Source: Gracilimonas sp034520725 (lineage in GTDB: Bacteria > Bacteroidota > Rhodothermia > Balneolales > Balneolaceae). Taken from it: a stretch of DNA of 64,000 nucleotides. The notes under the pieces are model-generated. The model did no database searches, was not told where the DNA came from, and was given only the letters and a program-made list of their open reading frames with translations. Position numbers and translations under genes: made by a program. Location: positions 310,001 to 374,000 of the forward strand of contig JAXHNH010000011.1 of the NCBI GenBank assembly GCA_034520725.1. Reading direction: 5' to 3'. The first letter of the stretch is position 1, and the number at the start of each line of letters is the position of its first letter. Positions 37,656 through 46,940 of this stretch are shown here, in pieces.

Positions 37656-38865
37656 TAGTATTCTTCTTTATGATGTTACTGCCCACAGGACTGATGGCAC
37701 AATCAGATAAGTATGAGCTGTCTTTTGCCCCTGATGCCTGGTATAACTCCATTGACGGTGTCAGGTTGGGGGTTCGGATGGCGGGTAATATGGAAGGAGA
37801 ATTCAGAAGCGGTCCACACCGGCTTGAAGCAGGCGTTTGGTTAGGAACCTCTTTACCTAAATCCCCGCTTTCGTATTTTGTTAAATATACTGAGCCGATC
37901 CCAGCCATTTCATCATATGCCAACGAAGGGAATATTCAGCTGCTATCATCAGTGAGAACCGGATACAGTTACCATGAAGTGTCTTTTAATAAAAGATGGC
38001 AACCGGGTTTTGATGAATTGAAGTTCAAAGAGCTATCACTTGGTTTCAGTCAGGAAAAGCTGATCGACTATGCATACAGGCCCTATCCTCAACTTTGGCA
38101 AGATAAATGGAAATCCATTCTGAGTTTGGACTTCTGGATCAGTGAAAAATGGGAAAAGCAAAAATTTGATCTACAGTTTACGCTGCTTCAGAACGTTAAT
38201 GAGACATCCAATTATTTTACAGTCGGAACTGTTGAGATCAGTGAGCAGATCTTTTTAAGTGATTCTTTTAAGCTCCGTCTGCGTGGTTTTGGTGGATATG
38301 TGACTGAAAATGGAGCTCCTGAATATTTGTTTGGTTATAGCTTTGGATTGCCCATGGATTGGCTCAACAACGGTGTTTCAAGGGCAAAGGGTACACTCAG
38401 AGAAGCCTGGCTTAGCGATGGTTTGATCAGCTTCGCCAGCGGTCCCAATCTGAGAGGGTATACCCGGCATGATTTTGAAATTTTAAGTCGCGGCGGTATT
38501 CCTCAGTACCAATCAATTACTGCTTTTAATACCGAGTTTGAGTTTCCAAACTTTGTGAATAACAGGCTTGATGGCACCATAATTAGGTGATTTCGTAGAA
38601 CTTAGGTCGTACCTGTTTGGTGACGTCGGCTGCACCTTTGACAAAGAGGAAACGTTGAATTTACCAATGGTAGAAAATCCAACATGGATCGCAGATGCGG
38701 GTGTTGGTATTACAGTTTTCTATTAATATTCCGGATTATCTTGGAAAAGACAGAGGCGTTGCAATTCGGTATGAAGTCCCATTTTGGATTTCCGAACCTA
38801 TGGGATCAGAAAAGCATTTTAAATATCGTAATTTAATAGGTATCGGAGCCGTAATCTCATTCTAA
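37637..38865 (+). pseudogene. Omp85-like outer membrane barrel gene with two frameshifts
   Basis: The first 317 codons carry a signal peptide (cleavage near GLMAQ) and many beta strands, with the Omp85-type GPNLRGYTRHDF near residue 272. The frame then ends at 38590. In the +1 frame translation resumes as GDFVELRSYLFGDVGCTF and runs to a stop at 38724, and a second +1 step near 38718 gives INIPDYLGKDRGVAIRY and a final GIGAVISF ending at 38865. Removing one A near 38582 and one T of the TTTT run at 38716-38719 would restore a ~409-residue barrel. The downstream fragments are well preserved, so error or very recent decay fits best. Confidence 0.8.
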
Positions 38866-38872
38866 CTCACTC

Positions 38873-40091
38873 ATGAAAATTTTCGTTATTAATTGTGGCA
38901 GCTCATCCATTAAGTATCAGCTAATAAACACAGAGAGTCACGAATGTCTCTGTAAAGGTCTTGTTGAGAGGATCGGGGCGGTTACCTCTATCATAAAGCA
39001 AGAATTTAAAGGGGAGAAGCCTTACAAAAAAACGATGGTCATAGAAAACCATGCTTCAGCCTTAAAGACCGTCATGGAGCTATTGGTGGAGGCAGATAAT
39101 GACCACCTTCAATCATCTGGATGAAATTGAAGCAGTCGGTCACCGCGTGGTGCACGGTGGTGAGACCTTCAAGGACTCTGTTCTCATTGATGAAGATGTT
39201 GAGGAAGCTATTCAACAAGCATTTGATATTGCTCCGCTTCATAACCCACCAAATTTGGACGGGATCAGGGCTGCTAAAAAGCATTTACCAAATATACCAC
39301 ACGTTGCAGTGTTTGATACTGCATTTCATCATTCCATACCAAAGCATGCCTTTTTATATGGAATACCTAACCGTTTGTACAGAAGGTACAAGATCAGGAA
39401 ATACGGTTTTCACGGAACTTCTCACTATTACGTGAGTCGCAAATACTATAAAGTGACTGACAAGAAAAAAGAAGGTTCAAAAATCATTACCTGTCACCTG
39501 GGCAACGGATGTTCGGTAACGGCAATCAAAGATGGCAATTCGTATGATACAAGTATGGGGTTTTCACCTTTAGAAGGACTTGTAATGGGTACCAGAAGTG
39601 GTGATATCGACCCTTCCATACTGTTCTATTTGATCGAGAAAGAGGAGCTTTCACTGGCTAATGTACACGCTTTGCTGAATAAACACAGTGGACTACTCGG
39701 ACTAAGCGGATATGCTGCAGATATGCGTGACCTTCTAGAAGAAGCTGAAAATGGCGATCGCAGATGTATCGAAGCGATCGATGTATTTTGCTACAGAGTG
39801 CGAAAATATATCGGATCTTACATAGCTGCTATGAATGGAGTGGATGCCATTATTTTTACCGGAGGAATTGGGGAAAATGCTGCGCCAATACGGGAAAAGA
39901 TCATGTCTGATATGGATTACGCCGGAGTTGAGTTGGATCTAAACAAAAATAAAGATCGCGGAGAAAGTACTCTTATCACTAAAAAAGATTCTGATACAGA
40001 AGTACATGTTATTCCAACAAATGAGGAATTGGTTATCGCTATTGATGCGGCAAAAATTGCAACGGCTTCCAAGCAAACTCCATGGGCCTAA
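38873..40091 (+). pseudogene. ackA: acetate kinase gene with one frameshift
   Basis: AckA converts acetyl phosphate and ADP to acetate and ATP. The 5' part (38873-39124) reads KIFVINCGSSSIKYQL, the family N-terminus. The 3' part, open from ATG 39099 in the +1 frame, reads HLDEIEAVGHRVVHGGE, AVFDTAFH, GFHGTSHYYV, HLGNGCSV, GLVMGTRSGDIDPSI and IIFTGGIGENA, giving all active-site motifs. The frames cross between about 39096 and 39120; one surplus base (or two lost) explains it. With pta in the same operon the pathway is otherwise complete, so the gene may be functional and the sequence wrong. Confidence 0.9.
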
Positions 40092-41869
40092 TCCGTTCAA
40101 ATTTTAAAAATGATCTTAACTTCTCAGCCTTAGGTGACAGGCTTTTGGGTAGATCAACGACTGCCTTATTCTTAGTGGTTACTTTATTCTTTTCAGTCTC
40201 ATGTTCGAGTACAAGCTGGGTTGTTATTGAGGAAGATGCAACCGATGTCAGTGATTACGAATTAACAGAATCAGAATTTTTCCTGGATCCCAATGATACT
40301 ATCACTCCTCAGGCTCCCTTTCTTAATGTAGACCTGATGGCAGTTAATACATACGAATATGCCCAGCGAATCCGGACTGAACGTTATATTCAACGATATC
40401 GTCCTAGATTAGGATATGTTATGTTAGGAGTTGCAGGTGCCGGACTTTCATACTACGCTGCATTTTCTGATCAGTTGTTACAGCAGCCAACAGACCCTCA
40501 AAGATATTCTTTGATAGGAGCGGGTACGCTGCTGACCGGTTTGTCTTTTTTAAATATGAAACCGGTGGATGAACCCACTAAAACAGGGGAGACACGATTA
40601 CTTCGCAAAACCGGTACAATAATGGTAGCAGATACCATTGAAACATTGCCTTACACTGAGGAACAAGTAAAAGTGTCTATTTCCTACGGAGACAGCCTGT
40701 TGATCAACAGCAAAAATTATGGCTTTAACGATAATAATATTTCTATCAACCTGGCTGAAGAGATCAATTCAAATTCATTTGGCGAAGATCCTCAGTATGA
40801 GATAAAAATTTCAGTAGAATATGATACTCTAAGAACGGTAAAAAGTACTCCCATTGCTTCCATTTTTGAACAGTTTGTAGTGGTAGATACGGAGGTCACT
40901 CCACTGCGAAATGCTCCTGATGTGAATAGTGATAATGTATTAACTGATCTTGCAGAGGGCAGTCAGCTTAAATTAGTTAAAAGAGAGGGCAAATGGTTTA
41001 AGGTACTATATGGTATTTCTGAAACCTGGATATCAACCAGTGATGTTTACACTATTTGGCGACCTGCAGAGTTTTCATCCGATCTTACCGTGGTTACCAT
41101 TCCAAATATTCCTTTTGGCTCCATAGATGTAGAACGGGATATTCCGGAGTTAGGGGATCTTTCACAAAACACGGCAGCTTTGATTATTTCTAATGATCAG
41201 TATTCAGGACAGTTTAGTGAAAGAACTTATGGTGACCGTGATAGCCAGCTATTGGAAGAATATTTCACTCAGGGATTGGGTATTCGCTCAAATAATTTTA
41301 TTCGAAGCTTTAACATTGATTCAACTGAACAAATGAATGCCGCGGCTGACCGTTTGTTAAATCTGATAGACAGAAACCGTAACAGGGCGATCGTATACAT
41401 TAATGGATATGCACTAGTTGAGGATGGTAATTTGTATATGGTTGGTACAAACTACAATGGAGAGAAGCCCATGCTGATCAATTTAAAAACATTTTTTGAT
41501 CAGATTTCCCAAAGTCAGCTTTCCGAATTTATAGGTTTTGTGGACCTTGATATCATACAAACCGATGATTCTGATCTAGACTATCAGACAATCGTTTCAG
41601 ATCTTACAGATAGCATATCACGTTCAGCCGTGATCTTTTCAAGTAATTCAACCCAGCGCTCAGGCATCTATTCGTCCCAAAATGGTGAGAGGAATCGCCA
41701 CAGCATCTTTAGCTACTATCTGGCAGAAGCTCTCAAACAGAATAAAAAAGGAATTGATCAGATTCTGGATCACCTTCAGAGAAATGTCCCGTTCCGATCA
41801 AGAAGTATCTATGACCGACCTCAGGATCCTGTACTAATTGGACGATCTGACATTCAATTAGTAGAGTAA
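40082..41869 (+). CDS. lipoprotein with SH3-like and degenerate caspase-like domains
   Basis: 595 residues as drawn. A lipobox (LFFSVSC) follows a hydrophobic segment; a TTG at 40145 would give a more usual signal peptide than the ATG at 40082, which overlaps ackA by 10 bp. A bacterial SH3-like segment lies at ~265-325 (VTPLRNAPDVNSDNVL; EGKWFKVLYG). The C-terminal ~230 residues resemble a caspase (C14) fold: TAALIISNDQYSG, a DRDSQLLEEYF helix, NRNRAIVYINGYALVEDG, and a basal segment with SAVIFSSNSTQRSG and FSYYLAEAL. The catalytic His motif (SGHG) reads NGYA and the Cys motif (DACxSG-like) reads VDLDIIQT, so protease activity is unlikely. The role is unknown. Confidence 0.62.
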   Translation: MGLIRSNFKNDLNFSALGDRLLGRSTTALFLVVTLFFSVSCSSTSWVVIEEDATDVSDYELTESEFFLDPNDTITPQAPFLNVDLMAVNTYEYAQRIRTERYIQRYRPRLGYVMLGVAGAGLSYYAAFSDQLLQQPTDPQRYSLIGAGTLLTGLSFLNMKPVDEPTKTGETRLLRKTGTIMVADTIETLPYTEEQVKVSISYGDSLLINSKNYGFNDNNISINLAEEINSNSFGEDPQYEIKISVEYDTLRTVKSTPIASIFEQFVVVDTEVTPLRNAPDVNSDNVLTDLAEGSQLKLVKREGKWFKVLYGISETWISTSDVYTIWRPAEFSSDLTVVTIPNIPFGSIDVERDIPELGDLSQNTAALIISNDQYSGQFSERTYGDRDSQLLEEYFTQGLGIRSNNFIRSFNIDSTEQMNAAADRLLNLIDRNRNRAIVYINGYALVEDGNLYMVGTNYNGEKPMLINLKTFFDQISQSQLSEFIGFVDLDIIQTDDSDLDYQTIVSDLTDSISRSAVIFSSNSTQRSGIYSSQNGERNRHSIFSYYLAEALKQNKKGIDQILDHLQRNVPFRSRSIYDRPQDPVLIGRSDIQLVE

Positions 41870-42732
41870 TGGCCTTTATTTTCATTTTTCTCAGTATTTG
41901 TTGTTCACTTTCTATTGCTCAGATCTTAAAGATCGCAGAGAACAACAAGATGAGAGTGATGAGTATTCTTGTAATAAACTATCTGGCAGGCTCACTGATC
42001 AGTCTGTTCAATTCTGCTGAATTCAGTTCTAACAGTCTGAACCTGCTTGATCATAACCTTGTAATGGGTGGTATGATCATCCTTCTTGGGTTGATCTTCA
42101 TCGGGAATCTGGTGGTTTACAGTCGATCGATAGATCGTGTTGGAATGGGAGTGAGTATCGCAGCCATGCGTATGTCTCTGATTTTCCCCATTGCTGTCAG
42201 TTTGTTTGTTTTTGGGGAGGAGTTAGTACCTATCAGGTACTTAGGGATATTACTAGCTTTGGTTGCATTACTTCTGATGGTACCAAGAATCAAAACGAAA
42301 AAGATCTCAGGACTTTCGGATGCCTGGTTGCCGGTTTTGATCTTTTTAATGACAGGAGCAGCAGATACAGGGTTAAAGGTCTACGAACGAGTATTTGCAT
42401 CACAGCTTTCAGAAGAGCTTTTTGTATCGGGTATTTTCTTTGTTTCATTTTTAACTGGGTTAGGGATTCTGATCAAAAGGCGTGAACTTCATTTTACCTT
42501 TAAAGAAATAGTGTATGGTGTTATCACAGGAATAGTAAATCTATATTCCTCTATCTTTCTGATCTATGCGTTAAAATTAATGCCGGGTTCGGTGGTATTC
42601 CCGATCGTAAATGTTTCTCTGGTTATTTTAGGAACCCTGATAGGGGTATGGGTCTGGAAAGACAAGCCAACTGTAAAACAATGGTCAGGATTGGCGGTAG
42701 CTGTAATTTCAATTATTTTATTGATAGGATAA
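41869..42732 (+). CDS. EamA/DMT-type permease
   Basis: 287 residues with about ten hydrophobic segments in two similar halves, the EamA drug/metabolite transporter layout (GVSIAAMRMSLIFPIAVSLF; FLIYALKLMPGSVVFPIVNV; ending GLAVAVISIILLIG). The substrate is unknown. ATG overlaps the stop of the caspase-like gene by 1 bp, and its own stop overlaps the pta start by 1 bp, so translation of the three is coupled. Confidence 0.85.
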   Translation: MAFIFIFLSICCSLSIAQILKIAENNKMRVMSILVINYLAGSLISLFNSAEFSSNSLNLLDHNLVMGGMIILLGLIFIGNLVVYSRSIDRVGMGVSIAAMRMSLIFPIAVSLFVFGEELVPIRYLGILLALVALLLMVPRIKTKKISGLSDAWLPVLIFLMTGAADTGLKVYERVFASQLSEELFVSGIFFVSFLTGLGILIKRRELHFTFKEIVYGVITGIVNLYSSIFLIYALKLMPGSVVFPIVNVSLVILGTLIGVWVWKDKPTVKQWSGLAVAVISIILLIG

Positions 42733-43682
42733 TGAGTTTTATACAAAATATTAGACAAAGAGCATCATCAAAACCAAAAAAGATCGTATTACCGCGTTCA
42801 TCAGATGAACGCGTAGTTAAAGCGGCTGAATATTTAAAGGAACATAAGCTGGCACTTCCTATCCTGATCCAAAATGAAGGAGCTTCGATTCCAAAGCATT
42901 TAGATGTGATAGATCCCGTTTCAGATGAAAGGTTAAAGGCTTATGCAGCCTCATTTTATGAAAGAAGGAAACATAAAGGAATTACTGAAGCTGATAGCAT
43001 AGGTATCGTAAAAGATCCATTGTTTTTTGCAGCATCTATGCTTGCTGCCGGTGATGCAGACGGTGCTGTAGCCGGTTCAGTAGCAACTACCGGAGATGTG
43101 CTTAGGGCTGCAATCCAAACCATTGGGTTGAAGAAAGGATCCAATGTGGTTTCAAGTGTTTTTATAATGAGTTTTGATGACGGCCGGGTATACACCTACG
43201 GAGATTGTGCTGTAGTTCCTTATCCAAATGAGGAGCAGTTAGCCACGATAGCGATTGATTCGGCTCAGACACACGAGAAAGTCACTGGCAATGCACCAAA
43301 AGTAGCATTGTTGTCATTTTCAACGAAAGGGAGCGCAGATCACGAGCGTATAGACCTCGTGAGAAATGCCTTAGAGATCGTTAAATCGCATAACCTGGAT
43401 TTCCCTGTAGATGGCGAACTTCAGTTTGATGCCGCTGTCATTCCAGAGATCGGTAAACGAAAGGCACCTGGATCCGTTGTGGCAGGACAAGCTAACGTAT
43501 TTATTTATCCAAACCTGGATGCCGGCAACATTGCCTATAAAATTACAGAAAGACTGGCAGGGGCAACGGCTACAGGTCCTGTAATACAAGGATTGGAAAA
43601 ACCCATGATGGACCTTTCAAGAGGCTGTAGCTGGGAAGATATTGTTAACACAGCATGTGTTTGTGCCTTAATGGGTGAATAA
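42732..43682 (+). CDS. pta: phosphate acetyltransferase
   Basis: Pta converts acetyl-CoA and phosphate to acetyl phosphate, the partner of AckA. From ATG 42732 the product is 316 residues, the short single-domain form. Motifs include KIVLPRSSDERVVKAAEYL, GDADGAVAGSVATTGDVLRAA, PYPNEEQLATIAIDSAQT, LSFSTKGSA, DGELQFDAAVIPEIG and VFIYPNLDAGNIAYK. An upstream in-frame ATG at 42648 lies inside the permease gene and is unlikely. ATG overlaps the permease stop (TAATG). Phosphate butyryltransferase is a weaker alternative. Confidence 0.93.
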   Translation: MSFIQNIRQRASSKPKKIVLPRSSDERVVKAAEYLKEHKLALPILIQNEGASIPKHLDVIDPVSDERLKAYAASFYERRKHKGITEADSIGIVKDPLFFAASMLAAGDADGAVAGSVATTGDVLRAAIQTIGLKKGSNVVSSVFIMSFDDGRVYTYGDCAVVPYPNEEQLATIAIDSAQTHEKVTGNAPKVALLSFSTKGSADHERIDLVRNALEIVKSHNLDFPVDGELQFDAAVIPEIGKRKAPGSVVAGQANVFIYPNLDAGNIAYKITERLAGATATGPVIQGLEKPMMDLSRGCSWEDIVNTACVCALMGE

Positions 43683-43756
43683 CTTCAATAACTAAATTCC
43701 ACATCCACGGGGTGATGGATGGGGTTGCCCAAGTACTGCCACTTTAAATAACGTAT

Positions 43757-43860
43757 ATCTCCACGGTCTGACGGCTCCAAGTCCGTCTGACCGTTTGTTT
43801 AATTCGACCACCCAAGCCTAATTCATCGATCACACGGTAGCCGTACAGATCGGTTCTGTA
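43757..43860 (+). repeat. REP-like element, upstream copy
   Basis: A 41-bp block at 43757-43797 recurs identically at 44566-44606. It contains an imperfect palindrome (CGGTCTGACGG, 8-nt spacer, CCGTCTGACCG; one T-T mismatch). A diverged second unit follows (CCACCCAAGCC at 43808, then ATCGATCA...CAGATCGG). The copies bracket a RAYT-type transposase, as in known REP-RAYT arrangements. A small hairpin (CATCCA/TGGATG, 43702-43721) lies just upstream. Confidence 0.8.
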
Positions 43861-43954
43861 GCATCCCGAACGGTACCGGTCAGAGTTGCGTTTTTTAGCT
43901 TCAAAAGGCTAATATCGATCGATTCATGTGACAAGGTGGTTCGTATAGTACTCC

Positions 43955-44563
43955 ATGCAATTTTATTCGGGGCATACATATCATGTGTACAATCAGGGAA
44001 ACAACAAGGAATCCATCTTCTTTGAGAGAGATAATTACCTGTTTTTCCTGTCCAAGATGAAAGATCATCTAATCCCACATGCTGATATTTTAGCCTGGTG
44101 CCTGATGCCCAATCATTTTCATTGGCTGATCCGGGTACATGAGAAGTATCCGAATAAGCCAGTGCTTCACAACAAAGAGAAAAAGGTTAATCCGTTAAAC
44201 CGGGCCATAGGGACGCTGCAAAGTTCTTATACCCAGGCTATCAATAAAAAATATGACAGAACCGGATCACTATTCCGCACAAGAAAAAAAGCGAAATCCT
44301 TAAGTGAAGATAAACCGGATGCAGATAATTATGGAATCAACTGCTTCTTATACATCCATCAAAATCCATTGAGAGCGGGATTAGTGAAACAGTTGGGAGA
44401 GTGGGAGTATTCTTCTTACCGGGATTATGCAGGCATTCGAAAGGGTACATTATGCAACATAGAATTAGCGAGGGATTTATTTGATCTGCCCAAAGATCCC
44501 GAAGCTTTTAAAACTATATCTCAGCAAACCATCCCGGATCAGGTCATTCAGAAATTGTATTAA
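43955..44563 (+). CDS. REP-associated tyrosine transposase (RAYT, Y1/TnpA-like)
   Basis: 202 residues of the Y1 HUH endonuclease superfamily. The N-terminus HTYHVYNQGNNKESIF and the HUH motif in WCLMPNHFHWLI are typical; YIHQNPLRAGLV holds the likely catalytic Tyr, and YTQAINKKYDRTGSLFRTR is the usual middle motif. RAYTs act on REP sequences and are normally single-copy domesticated transposases. Nearly identical REP-like blocks lie on both sides, the downstream one starting 3 bp after the stop. All catalytic residues look intact. Confidence 0.9.
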   Translation: MQFYSGHTYHVYNQGNNKESIFFERDNYLFFLSKMKDHLIPHADILAWCLMPNHFHWLIRVHEKYPNKPVLHNKEKKVNPLNRAIGTLQSSYTQAINKKYDRTGSLFRTRKKAKSLSEDKPDADNYGINCFLYIHQNPLRAGLVKQLGEWEYSSYRDYAGIRKGTLCNIELARDLFDLPKDPEAFKTISQQTIPDQVIQKLY

Positions 44564-44565
44564 CA

Positions 44566-44665
44566 ATCTCCACGGTCTGACGGCTCCAAGTCCGTCTGAC
44601 CGTTTGGCTGATTCCTCCACCCAAGCCCTAATCCATCGATCAGACTGGTAATCCGTCAGATCGAG
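44566..44665 (+). repeat. REP-like element, downstream copy
   Basis: 44566-44606 is identical over 41 bp and in the same orientation to 43757-43797. It is followed by a diverged second unit: CCACCCAAGCC at 44617, then CGATCAGACTGG...CCGTCAGATCG, itself an imperfect palindrome of the same design. The pair of units on each side resembles a BIME-like arrangement. Confidence 0.8.
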
Positions 44666-44724
44666 TTCGAGGTGGTAGTAATTTTATTACTCATATTTAT
44701 TCTCTTTCTCCTTAACTTAGGTTT

Positions 44725-45330
44725 ATGCTTATAACATTTGAAGGAATAGACGGAAGCGGCAAGTCGACTCAGATCGAACTATTACAAAAGTACTTGATAA
44801 AAAAAGGGTATGAGGTCAACGTATTTCGGGAGCCTGGAGGAACTGATGTATCTGAAATGATACGTGGCATGTTGTTGAACCCCGAGATCAAAATAGATCC
44901 GGTTACAGAGCTATTGTTATTTTCGTCAGCTCGGTCGCAGCTTGTTGTAGAAAAGTTAAAGCCGCTACTAAATAAGGATGTTGTAGTGATCCTCGACCGG
45001 TTCTTTGATTCCACAACGGCTTATCAGGGCTTCGGTCGGCAAAGCATACCCATAGAGAAGATCAAACAGATCAACGAGTTTGCAACACACAAATTGATCC
45101 CTGATATAACTTTTTACCTGCGCCTGAGTCTTGAAGAAGCTGCTGAACGAACTAAACGATTTGAAAAAGACAGAATGGAGCTCTCAGGAAATTCATTTTT
45201 CAAACGAGTATTTGATGGTTTCGAACAGTTAGCCAAAACAGAAGAGAGGTTTAAAACAATTGATGCAGGTCAGGAAGTTCATATAATACATGAAGAGATC
45301 GTAGGCAATCTTGAAAAAAAGTTGTCTTAA
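44725..45330 (+). CDS. tmk: thymidylate kinase
   Basis: Tmk phosphorylates dTMP to dTDP. The 201-residue product has the P-loop FEGIDGSGKSTQ, the DRF-type motif LDRFFDSTTAYQG, and a LID region (RTKRFEKDRMELSG). It has the usual length. It starts 60 bp after the REP block, so the mobile unit inserted cleanly between pta and tmk. Confidence 0.96.
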   Translation: MLITFEGIDGSGKSTQIELLQKYLIKKGYEVNVFREPGGTDVSEMIRGMLLNPEIKIDPVTELLLFSSARSQLVVEKLKPLLNKDVVVILDRFFDSTTAYQGFGRQSIPIEKIKQINEFATHKLIPDITFYLRLSLEEAAERTKRFEKDRMELSGNSFFKRVFDGFEQLAKTEERFKTIDAGQEVHIIHEEIVGNLEKKLS

Positions 45331-45539
45331 TGGACTGTATTCATTGTCAAATCTATGAAATAAAAGACATTTTACCCTAAAAAGTTAAAATAAATAAATT
45401 TTTATACCCTCATTTGATTGAGGCTTAGTCATATTATCCGTAAATTTAGAACAATCTGGATGAGTCCTGCCTTTTTCCATGACAACCAGTTCATCAAAAG
45501 AATACAATTCTAACGATCATAACTACCAAGTATTAAATT

Positions 45540-46013
45540 ATGGCGCACGAAAGAATCGAAATTGATCTACCTCTTGCTAAAGTCTACGAACTCTTAAGTA
45601 ACCCAGTTGAATTTCCTAAGTTTCTGGAACGCATCGACAAAGTGGAGCGAGTGAACTCGCAAACTTTTGAGTATAAAACAATGATTGGGGAAGAAGAGTA
45701 CAGTTGGACAACTAACTTAATTGACAACCTACGCAATACTCGTTTTGCTTGGATTACCATTAGTGGTAACCTAAACCAAACCGGTACTATTCGTTTCACT
45801 CCACTTGATAATGGAGAACGCACACGCGTTGAGTTTTCATTAGACTACCGAACTTTCTTCGGTGAGCCTGAGGAAGAAATCGCTTCTTTTATGAAAGATT
45901 CACCAGCTCAGCTAGCTGAAGACCTTAAAAAGTTCAAGGAATTAGCTGAAGGCGGAACTTTCAAAGAAACTCCGATCGAGAACGACGAAGAGAAAGAAGA
46001 AGTTACTGCTTAA
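45540..46013 (+). CDS. START-like/SRPBCC domain protein
   Basis: 157 residues. The sequence from ERIEIDLPLAKVYELLSNPVEFPKFLERIDKVE onward, with TRFAWITISG and TRVEFSLDY, matches a START-like ligand-binding fold. An acidic tail (ENDEEKEEVTA) follows. Bacteroidota carry similar START-like proteins of unknown role. It stands alone, with 209 bp upstream and a strong terminator downstream, and its codon use looks biased towards C-ending codons, suggesting good expression. Confidence 0.8.
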   Translation: MAHERIEIDLPLAKVYELLSNPVEFPKFLERIDKVERVNSQTFEYKTMIGEEEYSWTTNLIDNLRNTRFAWITISGNLNQTGTIRFTPLDNGERTRVEFSLDYRTFFGEPEEEIASFMKDSPAQLAEDLKKFKELAEGGTFKETPIENDEEKEEVTA

Positions 46014-46039
46014 GCAGATCAAGATATAATACATTATTC

Positions 46040-46071
46040 AATGCGCATCCTTTACGATGCGCATTTTTTTT
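46040..46071 (+). terminator. intrinsic terminator after the START-like gene
   Basis: AATGCGCATC (46040-46049) pairs with GATGCGCATT (46056-46065) over a 6-nt loop, followed by a T run to 46071. It isolates the START-like gene from aroE. Confidence 0.92.
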
Positions 46072-46088
46072 GTCAATAAATCACCATT

Positions 46089-46940
46089 ATGAATTTCAGT
46101 GAATTTCTGGACTCTGAATCGAGCCAGTATCCGCATTATTTACTCATTGGTAGTCCTATCAGCCATAGTGTTTCACCGTTGATGCACAATACCGCTTTAC
46201 AACATCACGGACTGAAAGCAGAATACCATGCAGTCGGGGTACGTCAGAGTGAAATACCAAGTCTGATCGCTCATTTCAACAAAATCGAATTTTTGGGTGC
46301 CAATGTTACCATTCCCTATAAAGAAACCATGTTTGAAGCCATGGATACGCTTGGAATGGAAGCGGCTCAGATAGAAGCGATCAACACTATTGTGAAGCGA
46401 GATGGTAAGATAATCGGTGAAAACACAGATGAATATGGGTTCAGAGTTCCCATTGAGGAATATGAGGATGAACTCTATGGAGAACGAGCCATCATATTCG
46501 GAACAGGTGGGGCGACCAAAGCCATCTGTTATACTCTAAATAACATGGGGTTAGAAGAGATCCTCATGGTCTCAAGAAGGCCCGCCCAATATGAGCCAAA
46601 AAATGATATAAAAATGTGTAATTATGATAACTGGGCAGCCTATGCGGAGGATGCTTCAATTATTATTAACGCGACACCATTAGGAATGACACCAAATACG
46701 GATGCCTCACCGGTTGCTGATGACCAAGTGGAGATATTGACAGATAAAATATGTTATGATGTTGTGTATAATCCACAGGAAACAAAGTTCTTAAAACAAG
46801 CTAAACAAGCTGATGGAATCCCTGTGGGTGGATTGGATATGTTGATCCACCAGGGCGCAAAATCCTTTAAAATGTGGACCGGCCAGGAATTTCCCTTAGG
46901 TTTGATAAAAATGAAACTAGATGATGTCTTCCCAAATTGA
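46089..46940 (+). CDS. aroE: shikimate dehydrogenase
   Basis: AroE reduces 3-dehydroshikimate with NADPH in aromatic amino acid synthesis. The 283-residue product has the shikimate site SHSVSPLMHN, catalytic NVTIPYKET (Lys), NTDEYGF (Asp) and the NADP loop GTGGATKAI. The length is slightly above the family mean. The stop region overlaps pgeF by 20 bp. Confidence 0.95.
   Translation: MNFSEFLDSESSQYPHYLLIGSPISHSVSPLMHNTALQHHGLKAEYHAVGVRQSEIPSLIAHFNKIEFLGANVTIPYKETMFEAMDTLGMEAAQIEAINTIVKRDGKIIGENTDEYGFRVPIEEYEDELYGERAIIFGTGGATKAICYTLNNMGLEEILMVSRRPAQYEPKNDIKMCNYDNWAAYAEDASIIINATPLGMTPNTDASPVADDQVEILTDKICYDVVYNPQETKFLKQAKQADGIPVGGLDMLIHQGAKSFKMWTGQEFPLGLIKMKLDDVFPN

Noticed and set aside
39096..39124. 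Programmed +1 frameshifting in ackA
   Set aside because: No slippery codon-stop arrangement or upstream Shine-Dalgarno-like stimulator is seen; similar lesions nearby favour error or decay.
42648..42731. Upstream start for pta inside the permease gene
   Set aside because: It would add 28 residues unlike Pta; ATG 42732 overlaps the permease stop and gives the family N-terminus.
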